A DNA stretch of 64,000 nt from the NCBI GenBank assembly GCA_023391875.1, contig JAEWAB010000004.1, positions 248,001-312,000 on the forward strand. Direction: 5' to 3'. Below, one piece after another: positions 51,763 to 60,983 of the stretch. This DNA comes from Bacillota bacterium. Its GTDB lineage: Bacteria > Bacillota > Clostridia > Oscillospirales > Ruminococcaceae. The translations under genes were made by a program, and so were the position numbers. Each line of letters starts with the position of its first letter. The stretch's first letter is position 1. The notes under the pieces were generated by a model that was not told the origin of the DNA, did no database searches, and was given only the letters and a program-made list of their open reading frames with translations.

Positions 51763-52281
51763 TTATCCTTTTCGTACATCATATTCTCCGGTTATCGGAT
51801 TGAAAATAATAGTTACCCTTTGTGATTCCAGAATACCTGAAAAAACATAACCATTTGATATAAAGATATTAGGACGAGGTAAAATATTTATTGTACCGTC
51901 CCGTTTAATTGATGTAATTTCGGAATTTCTATTGATAGCATCGATAGCTGAATTTACACTATACTTCGGTTTAAACAATAGGATTAAGCTAAAAGTGATA
52001 ATTATAAGTAATAACAAGATACAGATGCTTTTTATTATTGTTTTGTTATTGGAAGATGATTTGAAAGTATTGATAATACAAATTGTTATGATGATAACCG
52101 CCGAAGGTAAAATCAGGTCGATATGAAATATATTATAGAAATAATAATTGTTACAATATATAATAGCTGTAAAAAAACAAAAGGTAAGGAAAATCAATAT
52201 TAAATGGCCTATTTTTAATAATTTATACAATACATCCACCGCCTTTTTACTTGCAAGATTGCAAATAAAGAATAACTGCAT
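51763..52281 (-). CDS. AT-rich orphan membrane protein
   Basis: 172 aa (ATG 52281, or GTG 14 codons later where AAAAAGGC lies close). Three membrane helices near residues 20-45, 55-70 and 85-105, then a beta-rich exposed domain (NSAIDAINRNSEITSIKRDG ... FNPITGEYDVRKG). Composition is far lower in GC than its neighbours and codons favour A/T ends, as for a recently acquired gene. It lies beside tRNA-Leu. Not recognised. Confidence 0.65.
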   Translation of the reverse strand: MQLFFICNLASKKAVDVLYKLLKIGHLILIFLTFCFFTAIIYCNNYYFYNIFHIDLILPSAVIIITICIINTFKSSSNNKTIIKSICILLLLIIITFSLILLFKPKYSVNSAIDAINRNSEITSIKRDGTINILPRPNIFISNGYVFSGILESQRVTIIFNPITGEYDVRKG

Positions 52282-52502
52282 CCCCAGATTAAGTCAATTG
52301 ACTTTACGATAATTTAACCAAGAACTGTATTTAACTCATCAGGGTATTCTTTTTTAGCTTGCTTTGCTTGCGAGCTATTCTCTTATACATAACACAAACC
52401 AACTGTAACTTTGTCACAGATAGATCGCCTCGTTTGCGCTACAATAATACCAAAGAAAGTTCATTCGTTACGTATTTAACAAATGGAAGGCAGGGTTTTA
52501 CG

Positions 52503-54935
52503 ATGAGTAAGATACTTATTGTTGGTGGTGTGGCAGGTGGTGCCTCGGCTGCGGCAAGGCTGCGCAGGCTGGATGAACACGCCGAGATTGTGATGTTTGA
52601 GCGGGGGGAGTACATCTCGTTTGCTAACTGCGGCCTGCCGTACTATATCGGCGGCGAGATCACCGAGAAATCGGCGCTTACGCTGCAAACACCCGCGTCC
52701 TTTCACGCGCGCTTTCACGTGGATGTGCGCGTAAACGCCGAGGTGACGGCGATAAACCGCACTGCAAAGACTGTCACGGTGAAAAACCTTAAAACCGGCG
52801 AAGTATACAGCGAAAGCTACGATAAGCTCATCCTTTCGCCCGGCGCCGAGCCGGTGAAGCCCCCGATCGAGGGCGCCGACAACGCAAAGGTGTTTACGCT
52901 GCGCAATATCCCCGATACCTACCGCATCAAGGACTATATCGAGCAAACAAAGCCCAAAACCGCCGTGGTGGTGGGCGGCGGCTACATCGGCGTGGAGATG
53001 GCGGAAAACCTCGCGCACGCGGGGCTGAAGGTGACCATCGTCGAGTTTGCCGACCACGTGATAGCGCCGCTCGATTACGACATGGCCTGCGATGTACACA
53101 ACCATATCCGCGAAAAGGGCGTAAGGCTGATATTAAAAGATGGCGTCAAGGCCATCGCGCCCGAAGGGGAGACCCTGCGCGTGACGCTTGGCAACGATAC
53201 GCTCACCGCCGACATGGTGGTGCTTTCGGTAGGTGTCCGCCCCGAGAGTATCCTTGCCAAGGAGGCGGGGCTTGCGGTGAACCCGCGCGGCGCCATCGTC
53301 GTGGATGAACGGATGCGCACCTCGGACGAAAACATCTACGCCGTGGGCGACGCGGTGGAGATTACCGACCTTGTAACCGGCACCAAGGGCTACATCCCGC
53401 TGGCCGGCCCCGCCAACAAGCAGGGGCGCATCGCGGCGGATAACATCTGCGGCATCGAGAGCCACTACGGCGGTACGCAGGGCACCGGCATCCTCAAATG
53501 CTTCGACCTGACTGTCGCCACCACCGGCATCACCGAGGCGAAAGCCAAGGCCGAGGGGATCAGCTACGAGAAGTCCTTTACCTACTCCGCCTCCCACGCC
53601 TCCTACTATCCGGGCGCCGTGAACATGTCGGTGAAGCTGTTGTTCGAGAAGCCTACCGGCAGGATTTTAGGTGCGCAGATCGTGGGCTACGACGGCGTGG
53701 ATAAGCGCATCGACGTCATCGCTACCGCCATGCGCGCGGGGCTGACGGTGTTCGACCTCACCAAGCTGGAGCTTGCCTACGCGCCGCCCTTCTCGTCGGC
53801 CAAAGACCCCGTGAACATGGCGGGCTTCGTGGCGGAAAACATCCTTACCGGGAAGGTAAAGGCGGTGCACTGGCATGACGTCGCCACCCTCCCGCGCGAC
53901 GGCAGCGTTACCCTCTTAGATGTACGTACGGTGCCTGAGTATGAGAACGGGCATATCGACGGGTTTATCAACATCCCGCTGGATGAGCTGCGCGAGCGTC
54001 TCGGCGAGCTCGATAAAAATAAGCCTGTATACGCCACCTGTCAGGTGGGGCTGCGCGGCTACGTGGCCTGCCGCATCCTTTCCCAGCTGGGCTTTGACTG
54101 CTACAACCTCTCGGGCGGCTACCGGCTATACAACAGCATTCTGGGTAAGCAGCACGCGCCCTTAAAGATGGATGTGAAGCTTAACAGCGAAACCATGGTG
54201 CCGATTGCCGCTTCCACCGTACAAATCAACGCGTGCGGCCTGCAGTGCCCCGGCCCCGTGATGAAGCTCAGTGAGGCCGTGAAGAACGCCGCGGACGGCG
54301 ACGTGATCGAGATCAAAACCACCGACCCGGCCTTTGCCTCGGATGTGGAGGCGTGGTGCCGCCGCACCGGCAACACCTTCGGCGGCGTTTCGTCCGAGAA
54401 GGGGGTCGCTACCGCCGTGGTGAAGAAGGGCGGCTCGGGTGCCTGCGCAGCCGCCGCAAACGGCGGCGACAACAAAAACATCATCGTCTTTTCGGGCGAC
54501 CTCGATAAGGCCATCGCCTCGTTTATCATCGCCAACGCCGCCGCCTCGATGGGGCGCAAGGTATCGATGTTCTTTACCTTCTGGGGCTTAAACATCCTGC
54601 GCAGGCCTGAGCGGGTGCCGGTGAAGAAGGACTTCATGAGCCGCATGTTCGGCATGATGATGCCGCGCGGCGCTAAGAAGCTGTCGCTCTCCAAGATGAA
54701 CATGGGCGGCATGGGTGCTAAGATGATACGCGGCGTGATGAAGAACAAGAATATCGACAGCCTTGAGGACCTGATTAAGGCCTCGCAGCAGAACGGCGTG
54801 GAGCTTGTCGCCTGCTCCATGAGTATGGATGTGATGGGCATTAAGCCCGAGGAGCTGATCGACGGCGTAAAGCTCGGCGGTGCCGCCGCCATGCTGGCCA
54901 ACGCCGAGGAATCGGATATGTCGCTGTTCATCTGA
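52503..54935 (+). CDS. CoA-disulfide reductase fused to rhodanese, TusA and DsrE domains
   Basis: 810 aa from ATG 52503. Residues 1-445: FAD/NAD(P)H disulfide reductase (VGGVAGGASAAARLRRLDE; single redox Cys43 in FANCGLPYY, as in CoA-disulfide and persulfide reductases). About 450-545: rhodanese with active Cys near 512 (CQVGLRG). About 572-640: TusA/SirA domain with CGLQCPGP. About 657-810: DsrE/F-like domain (VFSGDLDKAIASFIIANAAASMGRKVSMFFTFWG) with a Cys near 768. All sulfur-carrying cysteines are kept, so sulfur could pass along one chain. Single gene; likely polysulfide or persulfide handling in the cytosol. Confidence 0.93.
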   Translation: MSKILIVGGVAGGASAAARLRRLDEHAEIVMFERGEYISFANCGLPYYIGGEITEKSALTLQTPASFHARFHVDVRVNAEVTAINRTAKTVTVKNLKTGEVYSESYDKLILSPGAEPVKPPIEGADNAKVFTLRNIPDTYRIKDYIEQTKPKTAVVVGGGYIGVEMAENLAHAGLKVTIVEFADHVIAPLDYDMACDVHNHIREKGVRLILKDGVKAIAPEGETLRVTLGNDTLTADMVVLSVGVRPESILAKEAGLAVNPRGAIVVDERMRTSDENIYAVGDAVEITDLVTGTKGYIPLAGPANKQGRIAADNICGIESHYGGTQGTGILKCFDLTVATTGITEAKAKAEGISYEKSFTYSASHASYYPGAVNMSVKLLFEKPTGRILGAQIVGYDGVDKRIDVIATAMRAGLTVFDLTKLELAYAPPFSSAKDPVNMAGFVAENILTGKVKAVHWHDVATLPRDGSVTLLDVRTVPEYENGHIDGFINIPLDELRERLGELDKNKPVYATCQVGLRGYVACRILSQLGFDCYNLSGGYRLYNSILGKQHAPLKMDVKLNSETMVPIAASTVQINACGLQCPGPVMKLSEAVKNAADGDVIEIKTTDPAFASDVEAWCRRTGNTFGGVSSEKGVATAVVKKGGSGACAAAANGGDNKNIIVFSGDLDKAIASFIIANAAASMGRKVSMFFTFWGLNILRRPERVPVKKDFMSRMFGMMMPRGAKKLSLSKMNMGGMGAKMIRGVMKNKNIDSLEDLIKASQQNGVELVACSMSMDVMGIKPEELIDGVKLGGAAAMLANAEESDMSLFI

Positions 54936-54972
54936 TGCGGTATCCCTGCATATCATCCATTTTAACTTTTTC

Positions 54973-54996
54973 CGCCCCTGTTACCGAAATCACGGC
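54973..54996 (+). terminator. Terminator of the sulfur-relay gene
   Basis: CGCCCCTGT / ACAGGGGCG arms then TTTGGTTT. Confidence 0.75.
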
Positions 54997-55133
54997 GACA
55001 GGGGCGTTTGGTTTCACATGAGGTCCCCCTTATGGAGCATGTCGATTTTTCAACACGCTCGGACGGGGTGTATCCCCGTACTTGTTTTTTGTGGTATAAT
55101 CGTATTGTAAAATACGGCAAAGGAGGCAGGGCA

Positions 55134-55853
55134 TTGTCGGTTGTATGGAACCCGTGGCACGGCTGCCATAAGCTCAGCGCGGGGTGTGCGCACTGTTATG
55201 TCTACCGCATGGACGAGCACCACGGCAAGGATGCTTCGGCGGTGGCCAAAACGGGCGACTTTAACCTGCCCATACGCAAAAACCGCGCGGGCGGGTATAA
55301 AATCCCTTCCGGCGAGCTGGTGTACACCTGCTTTACCTCCGACTTTCTGCTCGCGGATGCCGACCCGTGGCGCCCAGAGGCGTGGCAGATGATGCGGGCA
55401 AGGAGCGACCTTGCGTTTTTGTTTGTCACCAAGCGCATCGACCGCCTTGACGCCTGCCTGCCCGACGACTGGGGCGCGGGCTATGAAAACGTAGAGATTT
55501 GCTGTACGGTCGAGAATCAAGACCGCGCGGATTACCGCCTGCCGATCTTTCAGGCGGCGCCCATCCGCCGCAAAAGCATCATCTGCGAGCCGCTGCTCGA
55601 GCGCATCGACCTTTCGCCCTACCTCGGCCCGTGGGTGAGCGAGGTGGTGGTGGGCGGCGAGTCGGGCAGCGACGCGCGGGTGTGCGACTACGCGTGGGTG
55701 TTGGAGCTGCGCCGCCAGTGTATGGAGCGGCATGTGGCCTTTCACTTTAAGCAGACCGGCGCGCACTTTTTAAAAAACGGCAGACTTTACAACATTGAGC
55801 GCAGGCTGCAGCATAGTCAGGCCCGTAAAGCAGCCATCGATTATATACCGTAA
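55134..55853 (+). CDS. DUF5131 family (phage Gp37/Gp68-like) radical-SAM-type protein
   Basis: 239 aa with a TTG start at 55134, 7 nt after a perfect AGGAGG. WNPWHGCHKLSAGCAHCYVYRM holds three Cys (C-x6-C-x2-C) as in the family, thought to bind a [4Fe-4S] cluster; VGGESGSDARVCDYAW and FHFKQTGAHF follow. Extended -10 TGGTATAAT at 55092-55100. The family is found in phages and bacteria, with no established reaction. Confidence 0.87.
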   Translation: MSVVWNPWHGCHKLSAGCAHCYVYRMDEHHGKDASAVAKTGDFNLPIRKNRAGGYKIPSGELVYTCFTSDFLLADADPWRPEAWQMMRARSDLAFLFVTKRIDRLDACLPDDWGAGYENVEICCTVENQDRADYRLPIFQAAPIRRKSIICEPLLERIDLSPYLGPWVSEVVVGGESGSDARVCDYAWVLELRRQCMERHVAFHFKQTGAHFLKNGRLYNIERRLQHSQARKAAIDYIP

Positions 55854-55943
55854 GAAATTAATCATACAAAAATAAAATAACCCTCTTGACCTTCACACAA
55901 TAAGAAGGTGTAGGATGATAACGAACCGGTTACCCTAAAAAGA

Positions 55944-55977
55944 AAGAGCAGCTTTGCGTAAAACCAAAGCTGCTCTT
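55944..55977. terminator. Bidirectional terminator, DUF5131 / ABC permease
   Basis: Perfect arms AAGAGCAGCTTTG / CAAAGCTGCTCTT. Confidence 0.92.
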
Positions 55978-55980
55978 AAA

Positions 55981-57954
55981 TTATGCCTTCGCCTGAACAA
56001 TGCGGTAGTAGGTGCGCGCGGTAAGCTGGTATACAACGAAATACAGTACGGCGAACGCCAGCGCCGCGCCAAAGGTACAGAGCAAAAACAGCAGGGTGTT
56101 GGTCATGTTAAACACCAGCAGCAGCTTGCACAGCACGCGGAACGCCACCACGATATGCAATACCGCCGTGCCCAGCGGCAGAAAGAACACCAGCAGCACC
56201 TGCTTTTGGATGGTGCTGCGCACCTCTTTGTCGCTTAAGCCCACCTTCTGCATGATCTGAAAACGGTCGTGGTCGTCGTAGCCCTCGGTCACCTGTTTGT
56301 AGTAGATGATCAGCACCGTGGCAATCAAGAAAAGCATCACAAAGAAGATGCCCACGAACATCAAACTGCCGTAAAGCTGATAAAAATCGGTGCGCGCACT
56401 GTCGATATTATCGACGATGCTGATATGCTCCACCTTCGCCGTATAGGCGTCGCGCATCGTACCGTAGAATTCTGAAAGGTTACCGTCGCCCGATACGTCG
56501 TATTCTAAATCATACCACAGGCTGCGGTGATGGTCGTCATCATTCACCGAGTTGTAGGTATCGCGCAGGCTTGTTAAATCGTCAAGCTTAGGTAGCACCA
56601 CCAGAAACTCATCGCCGGCGGTCAGGGAGCCAAGGTAGTCCGGCCTTGGAAAGCTGCCCTTCACCTGATAGGCCTTCTCACCGAGGGTAATGGTATCGTC
56701 CCCGAGCGGGTTTTCACCCGCGCACACCAGCGCCTCGCCTTCTTTGAGCGTCTTGGCAAGACCCGTGATGCGGTTGTAATCCTCTAAAGCAAGAACCTCC
56801 ACAAAGAAGGATTGGTTGCCGTACTGGTCGATCATATCAAAGCGGTCGCCGCTGCGGTAACCGGGGAAGCTGAAGCTGTAGTAGCCTATATCGTTTACCA
56901 CCGTAAACCCGTGATCCTGCGCGTGGGCCTCGGCCACCCCCTGCATCAGCTGCGCGCTCTGCGTATCGGCGATGCAGTTCGCGTGTACCTGACGATCAAA
57001 CCGTACGCGCAGGATATCCTCCTCGCCGATAAACAGGCAGACGGTGGAGGAGAGGGTGACCAGCACGCTGGTGGAGAGGATGCAGATGGTCGCAAGCCCG
57101 GCGGCGTTCTGCTTCATGCGGTAGATCATGCCCGAGACCGAGATGAAGTTTTTGGGCTTGTAGTAGTACTTTTTGTTTTTGCGCAAGAACTTTAGCAGTA
57201 CGATGCTGCCCGAGATAAACAGGCAGTAGGTGCCGATAATCACCAGCAGCACCGCAAGCAGAAACACCGCGACCGCCTCGGAGGGGGTGCGGACCGTCCA
57301 CGAAAGCAGATAGCCGCCGCCCAGTGCCAGCAGGCCGAACAGCGTGAGCAGCCAGCGCGCCTTGGGCTCTTTTTCGCCCTGCTTGGCGCTGTGCAGGAGG
57401 GCAATTGGGTCGGTGCGCATGATGCTGATGACATCATAGACCAGTGTGGCGGCAAACCCTACCCCAAACAGCACGGCGGTGGTCACCACCGAGGAGAGCG
57501 GGATTTGAAAGGTGAGCGCCGCGGGCAGCTTGATAATCTTTAATAGCAGCAAAAACAGCAGCTGGCTTAAAAGTGCCCCGCCCACGATGCCGCAGACCAC
57601 GCTCACCATGCCGGTGATGATGACCTCCCAGAACATCACAATCGAGATATGGCGTTTTTCCATACCCAGAATGCTGTACAGCCCAAACTCCTTCTTGCGG
57701 CGCTTGATGATAAAGCTGTTGATGTAAAACAGGATATTGAGCGCGAAAAAGCCGCAGATTACAGTACTCATCAGCAATATGACGGACATGGTGCTGCCGC
57801 CCTCCATCGGACTTTGCTGCACCATGGTGGTGATGGAGCTTAGGATATAAAACAGCGCGACAATCAAGGTGCCCGCCAGCAGGTAGGGCAGGTAGATGTT
57901 CTTGTTCTTTCGAATGTTGCTTACCGCCATGCGGGAGTAAAAGAACTTATTCAT
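55981..57954 (-). CDS. Bce-type antimicrobial-peptide ABC transporter permease
   Basis: 657 aa. Ten predicted membrane helices with two FtsX domains and a large extracellular domain of about 200 residues (roughly 300-520) between helices 7 and 8, the BceB hallmark that binds cell-wall-active peptides or lipid II cycle intermediates. NIRKNKNIYLPYLLAG at the N-terminus and FGLYSILGMEKRHI are typical. Overlaps its ATPase gene by 8 bp. It both removes the drug and signals to the histidine kinase. Confidence 0.93.
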   Translation of the reverse strand: MNKFFYSRMAVSNIRKNKNIYLPYLLAGTLIVALFYILSSITTMVQQSPMEGGSTMSVILLMSTVICGFFALNILFYINSFIIKRRKKEFGLYSILGMEKRHISIVMFWEVIITGMVSVVCGIVGGALLSQLLFLLLLKIIKLPAALTFQIPLSSVVTTAVLFGVGFAATLVYDVISIMRTDPIALLHSAKQGEKEPKARWLLTLFGLLALGGGYLLSWTVRTPSEAVAVFLLAVLLVIIGTYCLFISGSIVLLKFLRKNKKYYYKPKNFISVSGMIYRMKQNAAGLATICILSTSVLVTLSSTVCLFIGEEDILRVRFDRQVHANCIADTQSAQLMQGVAEAHAQDHGFTVVNDIGYYSFSFPGYRSGDRFDMIDQYGNQSFFVEVLALEDYNRITGLAKTLKEGEALVCAGENPLGDDTITLGEKAYQVKGSFPRPDYLGSLTAGDEFLVVLPKLDDLTSLRDTYNSVNDDDHHRSLWYDLEYDVSGDGNLSEFYGTMRDAYTAKVEHISIVDNIDSARTDFYQLYGSLMFVGIFFVMLFLIATVLIIYYKQVTEGYDDHDRFQIMQKVGLSDKEVRSTIQKQVLLVFFLPLGTAVLHIVVAFRVLCKLLLVFNMTNTLLFLLCTFGAALAFAVLYFVVYQLTARTYYRIVQAKA

Positions 57955-58714
57955 AAACCTTCCCTCCCGTCGTGAGCACGGTAAGGGTATCGGAGATTTT
58001 CTGGTACATCTCCTCGTTGTTCATCGAGCCCTTATAAAGCTGGTGGAACACAACGCCGTCCTTGATGAACAGCACACGGCCCGAGTGGCTCGCGGCGCGG
58101 GTGCTGTGGGTAACCATGAGGATGGTCTGCCCCTCTTTGTTGATCTCCTCAAACACGCGCAGCAGCCCGTCGGTAGCCTTGGAGTCCAGCGAGCCGGTCG
58201 GTTCGTCCGCCAGCACCAGCTGCGGGTCGGTAATCAGCGCACGGGCGACGGCGACCCGCTGCTTCTGCCCACCCGAAACCTCGTAGGGGTACTTCTCCAG
58301 CAGGTCGGCGATGTGTAGCTTATCCGCAATGGGGGCGAGGCGCCTGCTCATTTCGTTATAGCTGCTGTGTGAGAGCACCAGCGGCAGAAAGATGTTATCC
58401 TTGAGCGTAAAGGTGTCGAGCAGGTTAAAATCCTGAAACACAAAGCCGAGGTTGTTACGGCGAAAGGCGGACATCTGGCCGTCGGGGATGTGGGTGGTGC
58501 TCTTGCCGTTTAACAGCACCTCGCCGTTTGTGGGCTTATCCAGCGCCGCCAGAATGTTGAGCAGCGTGGTTTTGCCCGAGCCCGATTCGCCCATGATGGC
58601 CACATACTCGCCCTCTTCAACCGTGAAGTTTACATCCGAGAGCGCCTGCACCTGATTGCCGCCGAAGCGGGTGGTGTATATCTTTTTTAAATGCTTTACC
58701 TCTAAAAGCGACAT
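57947..58714 (-). CDS. Bce-type ABC transporter ATP-binding protein
   Basis: 255 aa. Walker A GESGSGKTTLLN near residue 40, Q-loop FVFQDFNLLDTFTLKDN, signature VSGGQKQR, Walker B LVLADEPTGSLDS, H-loop VTHSTR. The LolD/MacB/BceA group. GGAGG before ATG. Expressed from a promoter that carries a BceR-type operator just upstream. Confidence 0.95.
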   Translation of the reverse strand: MSLLEVKHLKKIYTTRFGGNQVQALSDVNFTVEEGEYVAIMGESGSGKTTLLNILAALDKPTNGEVLLNGKSTTHIPDGQMSAFRRNNLGFVFQDFNLLDTFTLKDNIFLPLVLSHSSYNEMSRRLAPIADKLHIADLLEKYPYEVSGGQKQRVAVARALITDPQLVLADEPTGSLDSKATDGLLRVFEEINKEGQTILMVTHSTRAASHSGRVLFIKDGVVFHQLYKGSMNNEEMYQKISDTLTVLTTGGKVYE

Positions 58715-58811
58715 GGAACTACCTCCTGTATGATATATCTGTGAACAATATCAAGTATAAGAAAAAAAGAAACGTACAGCCATCGAATCAGCTTACATTT
58801 CTTTTTCTGTA

Positions 58812-58829
58812 CCTTACATCTTTGTAAGG
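58812..58829. promoter_or_regulatory. BceR-type operator upstream of the ABC genes
   Basis: Perfect inverted repeat CCTTACA - 4 bp - TGTAAGG. It matches the TNACA-N4-TGTAA consensus known for BceR-like regulators, lies about 100 bp upstream of the ATPase start, and is followed by a TATACT -10 with a poor -35, as expected for an activated promoter. Confidence 0.8.
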
Positions 58830-58841
58830 CGGACGGTGCGG

Positions 58842-59852
58842 CTATTCCACATCAAATCTGTCCCGCGAAAGGTCGAGTGTTACCGTCGTACCCCTGCCGA
58901 CGGCGGAGGTGATGGCAATGCCGTGCCCCAGCAGCTCCATCACCTGCTTGCACAGGCTTAGGCCGATGCCCGTGGAGCGTTTATCCAGCCTGCCGTTGTA
59001 GCCTGTATAGCCCCACTCGAATACGCGCGGCAGGTCCTCGGGCCGGATGCCGATGCCGGTATCCTCGATGATAAGCGTCTCCGCGGCGTCCTGCGCGGGG
59101 CGAATGGTGACTGTGCCCTCCGGCGGGGTGTATTTTACGGCGTTGGTTAAAAGCTGCTCGATCACAAACGTAAGCCACTTCTCGTCGGTGATAACCGAGC
59201 AGTCAATCGGTTCGAGCTGTACGCTGATTCGCTTGTGGATAAAGAGGGTAGAGACCCTTTTCAGCGCCTGCTTTACGAGCGTGTCAAGGGCATATTGCTG
59301 CAGCACGAGGTCGCGCTTATCCGTGTTCAGTCGCTGGTATTGCAGCACCATCTCCACATACTGCTCGGTTTTAAACAGCTCCTGTTCAAGCGCCCGGTAA
59401 TCCAGGGTTTTCTCCTGCAGCAGCAGGCGGATGGCGGCGAGGGGCGTTTTGATTTGGTGCGACCACAGGGTGTAGTAACGGGTCGTGTCTGCCGCGTTCT
59501 GCCGCGCCGCTTCCTCCACGTTTAAGCTGCGCACCTCCACCAGCTTTACTATTTCCTGATAACGCTCCTCTAATAGCCCGCTTGGCTCGGGGAGCTCCCC
59601 CAGATGCTGTGCGGCCTGCTTTTTGAGGATATCAAGCTGTAAAATCCTTTTGCGAAAGACGCGAAAGCTCAGCGCGCCAAACAGTATCGCCGCCGCGATG
59701 ACGAGGATGGAGGTGTAAATAACCGGCCCCCACGGCAGCGCGTATAACCCGTACACCATAAACATCGTGCCGAGCAGCAGGATAAACAGCAGCAGCACCT
59801 TCCAGTGGCTTCTGAGGTAGGCAAACAGTATTTTCAGCTCTTTTACAATCAT
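58842..59852 (-). CDS. Intramembrane-sensing histidine kinase (BceS-like)
   Basis: 336 aa. Two N-terminal helices (residues 17-36, 42-63) with almost no loop between them, so it cannot sense ligand itself and reads the transporter state. Phospho-acceptor His132 in SHQIKTPLAAIRLLL, N-box LLTNAVKYTP, G-boxes DTGIGI and STGIGLSLCKQV. Its gene is separated from the regulator by a 236-bp transposon-like element. Confidence 0.93.
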   Translation of the reverse strand: MIVKELKILFAYLRSHWKVLLLFILLLGTMFMVYGLYALPWGPVIYTSILVIAAAILFGALSFRVFRKRILQLDILKKQAAQHLGELPEPSGLLEERYQEIVKLVEVRSLNVEEAARQNAADTTRYYTLWSHQIKTPLAAIRLLLQEKTLDYRALEQELFKTEQYVEMVLQYQRLNTDKRDLVLQQYALDTLVKQALKRVSTLFIHKRISVQLEPIDCSVITDEKWLTFVIEQLLTNAVKYTPPEGTVTIRPAQDAAETLIIEDTGIGIRPEDLPRVFEWGYTGYNGRLDKRSTGIGLSLCKQVMELLGHGIAITSAVGRGTTVTLDLSRDRFDVE

Positions 59853-59880
59853 AGCGCTTGTCCCCTACACGGTGAAATTA

Positions 59881-60116
59881 GGGCGTTTCTGAAAACGGAA
59901 AGTCGCAGGATATTTCGCTACAAAAGAGCAGATTCAAATCAAAGAAGCACCGACATACTGTGTATGTCTGAATACTTGATGTATTCCGAGCATTTTTGAT
60001 GCAGAAGATGCCTTGTGCAGAGCGTGTCTTCAAGAAGTTTATGTTAAGAAACACAAAGCTTAATTTAAAGACACGCTTTTGAAACAGACAAGAATTTGGA
60101 GTTTTCAGATAGCCCC
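59881..60116. mobile_element. MITE-like element between regulator and kinase genes
   Basis: 236 bp without coding capacity. Ends are inverted repeats, GGGCGTTTCTGAAAAC at the left and (complement) GGGGCTATCTGAAAAC at the right, 13 of 16 identical. A TA dinucleotide flanks both sides (59879-59880 and 60117-60118), as duplicated by Tc1/mariner/IS630-type transposases. Inside is a GCGTGTCTT/AAGACACGC stem. The response-regulator stop TAG consists of the right TA plus the first base of the element. Confidence 0.75.
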
Positions 60117-60802
60117 TAGTATTGCTGCGTGGCCTGCACCTGATACCCGACGCCTTTTTTGGTGACAATGAGGTCTGGCAGGCCGACACTCTCCAGCTTT
60201 TTGCGTAGGCGGGCGATGTTTACCGTGAGGGTGTTCTCGTCGATAAAGCTCTCGGTTTCCCACAGCTTTTCGATGATGGTGTCCCTCGCCACGGTGTTGC
60301 CCCTGCCCTCGAGCAGCAGCTGCATGATCTTTAATTCGTTCTTGGTCAGCTCCAGCCGCTCGTTTTCAAAGGTTAAGGCCGCGTCGCCGAGGCTTAGGGT
60401 AACCCCGCCGAATTTGAGCACATTCATGTCGCCGCCGAAGCAGTAGGTGCGCCGCAGTATGGCCTGCACCTTCGCAATCACCACGTCGAGGTTAAAGGGC
60501 TTGGCCACGAAATCGTCCGCGCCGAGGTTGATCGACATCACCAGGTTCATATCGTCATTGGCGGAGGAGATAAAGATAATCGGCGTCTGGCTTACCTTGC
60601 GTATCTCGCTGCACCAGTGGTAGCCGTTATAAAAGGGCAGGGAGATATCCATCAGCACCAAATCCGGCTGCAGCGCCTCAAACTGCTCCAGGATACTGCC
60701 GAAATCCTCAACGGTATTTATAAGGTAACCCCATTTTTGCAGGTGACGCTCCAGCACCTCGGTGATGGTGGCGTCGTCCTCTATCAGCATGATTTTATAC
60801 AT
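60116..60802 (-). CDS. OmpR-type response regulator (BceR-like)
   Basis: 228 aa from ATG 60802 (GGAGAAG upstream). Receiver domain: acidic pocket Glu-Asp-Asp at 8-10, phospho-acceptor Asp52 (LVLMDISLP), Lys in FVAKPF. Winged-helix DNA-binding domain from about 125 (LTKNELKIMQLLLEGRG ... NTLTVNIARLRKKLES). Should activate the ABC genes through the 58812-58829 dyad. The last codons are set by the MITE insertion; the domain looks complete. Confidence 0.94.
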   Translation of the reverse strand: MYKIMLIEDDATITEVLERHLQKWGYLINTVEDFGSILEQFEALQPDLVLMDISLPFYNGYHWCSEIRKVSQTPIIFISSANDDMNLVMSINLGADDFVAKPFNLDVVIAKVQAILRRTYCFGGDMNVLKFGGVTLSLGDAALTFENERLELTKNELKIMQLLLEGRGNTVARDTIIEKLWETESFIDENTLTVNIARLRKKLESVGLPDLIVTKKGVGYQVQATQQY

Positions 60803-60922
60803 AAACTTCTCCGTGATAAAAGAATAACAGAACACTCTATAATACTATTTATGTTACACCAAATCTTCACTTTTTAAAAGGAAAAATTTCCTTTGTGGGT
60901 ATACCGATGGCCGCCGTACTAC

Positions 60923-60961
60923 AAAAAAGGACAGCCGCCCTCGGCGCGGCTGTCCTTTTTT
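60923..60961 (-). terminator. Terminator of the aldo/keto reductase gene
   Basis: Stem AAAAAAGGACAGCCGC / GCGGCTGTCCTTTTTT with 7-nt loop. Confidence 0.93.
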
Positions 60962-60983
60962 GAGATGTAATACTATCCGATGT

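Noticed and set aside
54119..54931. 270-codon open frame on the minus strand
   Set aside because: Antisense of the TusA/DsrE part of the sulfur-relay gene; low-complexity Ser/Pro shadow.
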